Source of the DNA: Acidimicrobiia bacterium | GTDB taxonomy: Bacteria; Actinomycetota; Acidimicrobiia; IMCC26256; JAMXLJ01 | Reading direction: 5' to 3' | DNA length: 64,000 bases | NCBI GenBank assembly: GCA_024281095.1 | Contig: JAMXLJ010000138.1 | Location: 1-64,000, forward strand | Shown here: positions 61,901 through 64,000 of the stretch, piece after piece | Layout: each line of letters begins with the position of its first letter | Position numbering within the stretch: the first letter of the stretch is position 1 | Position numbers and translations under genes: made by a program | Notes under the pieces: generated by a model | What the model was told of the DNA's origin: nothing | The model's input: only the letters and a program-made list of their open reading frames with translations | The model's database searches: none

Positions 61901-62769
61901 AGCAGCTGTCGCAGGTGTTCGACTCGTACCAACAGGCACGCGTGTCGATGGGGCGGATCGGCGAACTGCTCGACACGCCGACGTCGGTCCCTCCGCCCGC
62001 GGATCCCGTCGTCCCCGGTCACCTGCGCGGCGAGATCGTGTTCGACCATGTTCGTTTCCGCTACTCGAACGCCATCGACGACGCGTTGCGCGACGTCGAT
62101 CTGCTCGTTGCACCGGGGGAGACGGTCGCGCTCGTCGGCGAGACGGGCGCGGGAAAGTCGACGATCGTGAAGCTCGTCGCACGGTTCTACGACGTGACCG
62201 GTGGGGTCGTCCGGGTGGACGGGATACCCGTGGACCGGTACGACCCAGCGGCCTACCACGCCCAGCTCGGCGTCGTTCCGCAGGAAGCCTTCCTCTTCTC
62301 CGGAACCATCCGCGACAACATCGCCTACGGGAGACGCGACGCGACCGATGCCGAAGTCGAAGCGGCGGCGCGAGCGGTCGGAGCGCACACGTTCGTTGCG
62401 GCGCTCCCGAATGGCTACCTGCAGCACGTCAGCGAACGTGGCCGTTCGCTGTCGGCCGGGCAGCGGCAGTTGATCGCGCTCGCGCGCGCGCGGCTCGTCG
62501 ACCCGGCGATCCTGTTGCTCGACGAGGCGACGTCGAACCTGGACCTCGCAACCGAGGCCGCCGTCACGCGGGCGATGGGTGTCGCGGCGAGAGGCCGTAC
62601 GACGCTGCTCATCGCGCACCGGCTGCAGACCGCGCGGCTCGCCGACCGGATCATCGTCGTCCACGACGGCAGGATCGTCGAGCAAGGCTCCCATGACGAG
62701 CTCCTGGGTCACGAAGGCCGGTACGCGGCAATGTGGGCCGCGTCCGCGCCCGAGCGCCACGCCGTGTAG
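58927..62769 (+). CDS. Fused heterodimer-type ABC exporter (two TMD-NBD halves in one chain)
   Basis: 1280 residues from the ATG at 58927 (GTG 58936 possible). Each half is a six-TM domain plus ATPase. Half one: Walker A LVGTSGSGKSTVALLL, signature LSGGQRQRVALARAL, Walker B LLLDDATSSVD, where the catalytic Glu is Asp. Half two: LVGETGAGKSTIVKLV, signature LSAGQRQLIALARARL, and LLLDEATSNLD with the normal Glu. One site is therefore degenerate, as in heterodimeric exporters that bind drugs or lipids. The halves are joined by a Gly-rich linker (FGGGRGGGMFGGG). Fusion into one protein is unusual in bacteria. Confidence 0.94.
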   Translation: MLDVIAEEHAASTRGWIRRMGSYLRPHRGKVIVAFSAAVLGTTIAAFSPIVERHIVDDGIVKHHGGIAAWLGLLVVFGVLRFVAAYVRRYWGGRVSLDVQHDLRTDIFRQLQRLDFARHDELQTGQLVSRAGSDVTLIQGLLAFLPIALGNVVMFVVSIALMLWLSPLLTVVMLVVAPLLLVTAVKLRTSIFPASWDAQQKAGDVATVVEEAVTGVRVVKGFGQEEQELERLVGAARKLYGSRTRLVRTQARLQPALQTIPALGQVAVLALGGWLAVEGRISIGTFYAFMAYVSNLVSPVRMLAGVLTVGQLARAGAERIFALLDSNPVVTDRPDAVDLPPARGDIVFDRVTFGYLRSEPVLRDFSLHVRAGETVALVGTSGSGKSTVALLLPRFYDVQDGAVRVDGNDVRDVTLLSLRGQIGVVFEDSFLFSDTVRANIAFGRPDASDADVVAAAEAAEAHEFIASLPEGYDTVVGEQGLTLSGGQRQRVALARALLTDPRILLLDDATSSVDARVEEEIHATLARLLAGRTTILIAHRRSTLNLADRIVVVDEGRVVDTGTHDELWARCDLYRMLLAGPGGDAEGVGADQAERADAGPGDVPAFSEAAQSVVEPAPDGVTASAWPRRAGDAEGDGAGVAVGPGGPRAGGAGLGFGGGRGGGMFGGGAEMALAPTPELLAKVAALPPPNDDPGVDVRHETRLGEQFVFRRFLRPYRAALAFGVLLVTLDGVATLLGPGLVKAGLDRGVAAGSTAALFAVSGAFLAVTLLDWLDMWGQTLVTGRTAERLLFGLRVKVFAQLQRLGVDYYEHEMAGRIMTRMTTDIESLSQLLQNGLVSALVNVVTFVGVGIALAVLNPRLAGVTALTLPPLVFATLWFRRASGRAYDRARDRIAAVNANLQEGLSGVRVSQAFTQETRSSEAFDGVARGYLDARLRAQQLVATYFPFVEMLSELAAAVVLGAGAALLPAGPGAGAEVITFLLYLDLFFTPIQQLSQVFDSYQQARVSMGRIGELLDTPTSVPPPADPVVPGHLRGEIVFDHVRFRYSNAIDDALRDVDLLVAPGETVALVGETGAGKSTIVKLVARFYDVTGGVVRVDGIPVDRYDPAAYHAQLGVVPQEAFLFSGTIRDNIAYGRRDATDAEVEAAARAVGAHTFVAALPNGYLQHVSERGRSLSAGQRQLIALARARLVDPAILLLDEATSNLDLATEAAVTRAMGVAARGRTTLLIAHRLQTARLADRIIVVHDGRIVEQGSHDELLGHEGRYAAMWAASAPERHAV

Positions 62770-62770
62770 G

Positions 62771-62776
62771 TACGCT
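62771..62776 (+). promoter_or_regulatory. -10 box giving a leaderless GH13 start
   Basis: TACGCT ends eight bases before the GTG at 62785 and starts right after the exporter stop. No ribosome site is seen between. Confidence 0.45.
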
Positions 62777-62784
62777 CCCGCTCC

Positions 62785-64000
62785 GTGCCCGACGAAGATC
62801 CGAGCGCCTGGTGGCGCGAAGGCGTCCTGTACGAGATCTACCCGCGTTCCTTCGCCGACACCGACGGCGACGGTGTGGGCAACATCGACGGCATCACCGC
62901 CCACCTCGACCATCTCGCGTGGCTCGGCGTGCAGGGGGTCTGGCTCAACCCGATCACCGTCTCGCCCGACGCGGACTGGGGCTACGACGTCGCGGATTAC
63001 ACGGACGTGCAGCCCGTGCTCGGCACGCTCGCCGACGTCGACGAGCTCATTGCGCGTGCCGATGAACGCGGCATCCGCGTGATCCTCGACCTCGTGCCCA
63101 ACCACACGAGCGACCGTCATCCTTGGTTCGTCGAGTCGCGCGCCTCGCGCGACAGCCCGAAGCGCGACTGGTACGTGTGGGCCGATCCCAAGGCCGACGG
63201 ATCACCGCCGAACAACTGGAGCAGCAGCTTCGGCGGCCCGGCATGGACGTTCGACGAGCACACCGGGCAGTACTACCTGCACAACTTTCTCTCGGAGCAG
63301 CCGGACCTCAACTGGTGGAACGAGGAGGTCCGAGCCGAGTTCGACCGGATCCTGCGCTTCTGGTTCGACCGCGGCATCGCGGGGTTCCGCATCGACGTCG
63401 TCCACATGATCGTCAAGGACCGGTTGCTGCGCGACAACCCGCCCACCACTGATGACGATCACTTCATGGATCAGGTCAAGGGCCAGCGCCCCGTGTACAA
63501 CTCGTGCCGGCCGGAGGTGCACGACGTGTTGCGCCGTTGGCGGCGGATCGCCGACGAGTACGACGCGCCCCGCGTCCTCATCGGCGAGACCCACGTGTTC
63601 GACTACGACGTGCTCGCGTCGTTCTACGGGAACGGCGACGAGCTCGATCTCGCATTCAACTTCCTCTTCCTGTTCGCCCCGTTCGACGCCGAGCAGTTAC
63701 GCGCGGTCGTCGACGCCACGAGCGCGGCGCTCCCCGCCGCTGCGTGGCCGGTGTGGACAGGAGGCAACCACGACGCGTACCGGTTCCCATCCCGTTGGGC
63801 CGCGGGCAACGCCGACGCCGCGCGCGCCGCGTTGATGATGTTGCTCACGCTACGGGGCAGCGTGGTTCTGTACTACGGCGACGAGGTCGGCATGACCGAC
63901 ACCGAGGTGCCGCGCGAGCGGCTGCTCGACCCGGTCGGCCTCCGGTTCTTTCCGCTGTACGGGCGCGACCCCGAGCGCACGCCAATGCAGTGGTCGGCCG
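62785..64000 (+). CDS. GH13 alpha-glucosidase / oligo-1,6-glucosidase, C-terminus cut by window end
   Basis: About 405 codons visible from the GTG at 62785; the frame stays open to the edge, so it is not in the ORF track. GH13 catalytic elements are complete so far: region I LDLVPNHTSDRHPWF, nucleophile in GIAGFRIDVVHMI, acid/base glutamate in VLIGETHVF, and TGGNHDAYR with the stabilising Asp. DTDGDGVGNIDGI is the metal-binding loop of the oligo-1,6-glucosidase/alpha-glucosidase branch. It hydrolyses or transfers alpha-glucosyl residues in the cytoplasm. Confidence 0.95.
   Translation, partial: MPDEDPSAWWREGVLYEIYPRSFADTDGDGVGNIDGITAHLDHLAWLGVQGVWLNPITVSPDADWGYDVADYTDVQPVLGTLADVDELIARADERGIRVILDLVPNHTSDRHPWFVESRASRDSPKRDWYVWADPKADGSPPNNWSSSFGGPAWTFDEHTGQYYLHNFLSEQPDLNWWNEEVRAEFDRILRFWFDRGIAGFRIDVVHMIVKDRLLRDNPPTTDDDHFMDQVKGQRPVYNSCRPEVHDVLRRWRRIADEYDAPRVLIGETHVFDYDVLASFYGNGDELDLAFNFLFLFAPFDAEQLRAVVDATSAALPAAAWPVWTGGNHDAYRFPSRWAAGNADAARAALMMLLTLRGSVVLYYGDEVGMTDTEVPRERLLDPVGLRFFPLYGRDPERTPMQWSA

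Noticed and set aside
58903-63120. 1405-residue ORF antisense to the ABC exporter
   Set aside because: It is a GC-bias shadow: the plus strand encodes a complete ABC exporter with all motifs, while the antisense product is rich in Arg/Gly/His/Val runs and has no recognisable domain.

Overview
The window is one continuous piece of GC-rich bacterial chromosome, very densely coded. Many GTG (and a few TTG) starts, translationally coupled ATGA/GTGA overlaps and actinobacterial markers (CrgA, PASTA kinase PknB with PbpA/RodA/PstP/FhaB/FhaA, an Rpf-like protein, a CGAAC-N4-GTTCG LexA box, TANNNT -10 boxes lying directly on start codons) point to an actinobacterium, possibly Acidimicrobiia-like. The class is inference; the phylum is well supported. 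I see no insertion sequence, prophage, CRISPR array or plasmid function.

Layout. 1-8.6 kb: a methyltransferase cut by the window edge, two lipoproteins, an acyltransferase-like protein, membrane proteins, an Asp-box beta-propeller coupled to a MoaD/ThiS-like protein, a SAM methyltransferase, and an unrecognised protein with a repeated SHAR motif. 8.6-14.6 kb: a coupled DUF3147 pair, a two-gene putative restriction-modification cassette (DNA methyltransferase with a degenerate nuclease-like tail plus a PD-(D/E)XK-like protein), and an RND/MMPL transporter. 14.6-26.3 kb: acyl-CoA metabolism (Cys-less thiolase with DUF35 partner, TetR regulator with its palindrome, DUF2889 protein, CoA ligase plus a truncated ligase-like partner, thioesterase, classical thiolase), with an EamA transporter, a phosphodiesterase/glycosyltransferase pair and a PAP2 phosphatase. 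26.4-35.5 kb: the conserved growth and division locus crgA / trpG-pabA / mutY-like / pknB / pbpA / rodA / pstP / fhaB / fhaA / tRNA-Leu, in the order known from mycobacteria but without pknA. 35.7-48.3 kb: a secreted phosphodiesterase, an SRPBCC protein, an ECF42-type sigma factor split by a frameshift with its YCII partner, SOS-controlled dinB, a sulfonate/nitrate-type ABC importer, carbonic anhydrase, a membrane glycosyltransferase, thioredoxin and a GNAT protein. 48.5-54.6 kb: pgi-gnd-zwf plus a histidine phosphatase, then an AlkA-like glycosylase and DUF2203. 54.7-64 kb: pheA-serS, tRNA-Ser, a hypothetical protein, an Rpf-like protein, a YfcE-like phosphoesterase, one very large fused ABC exporter, and a GH13 alpha-glucosidase cut by the window end.

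The genes work as several small operons: cell-wall growth under Ser/Thr phosphorylation control, the oxidative pentose phosphate branch, CoA-thioester catabolism under a TetR repressor, and ABC uptake. The parts that look most worth following up are the methyltransferase/nuclease cassette at 9.6-12.0 kb, the beta-propeller plus diglycine-tailed MoaD-like pair, the Asp-to-Glu MutY-like protein inside the division locus, and the frameshifted sigma factor. No stretch above 300 bases lacks a gene; the larger gaps hold hairpins and promoters listed below.
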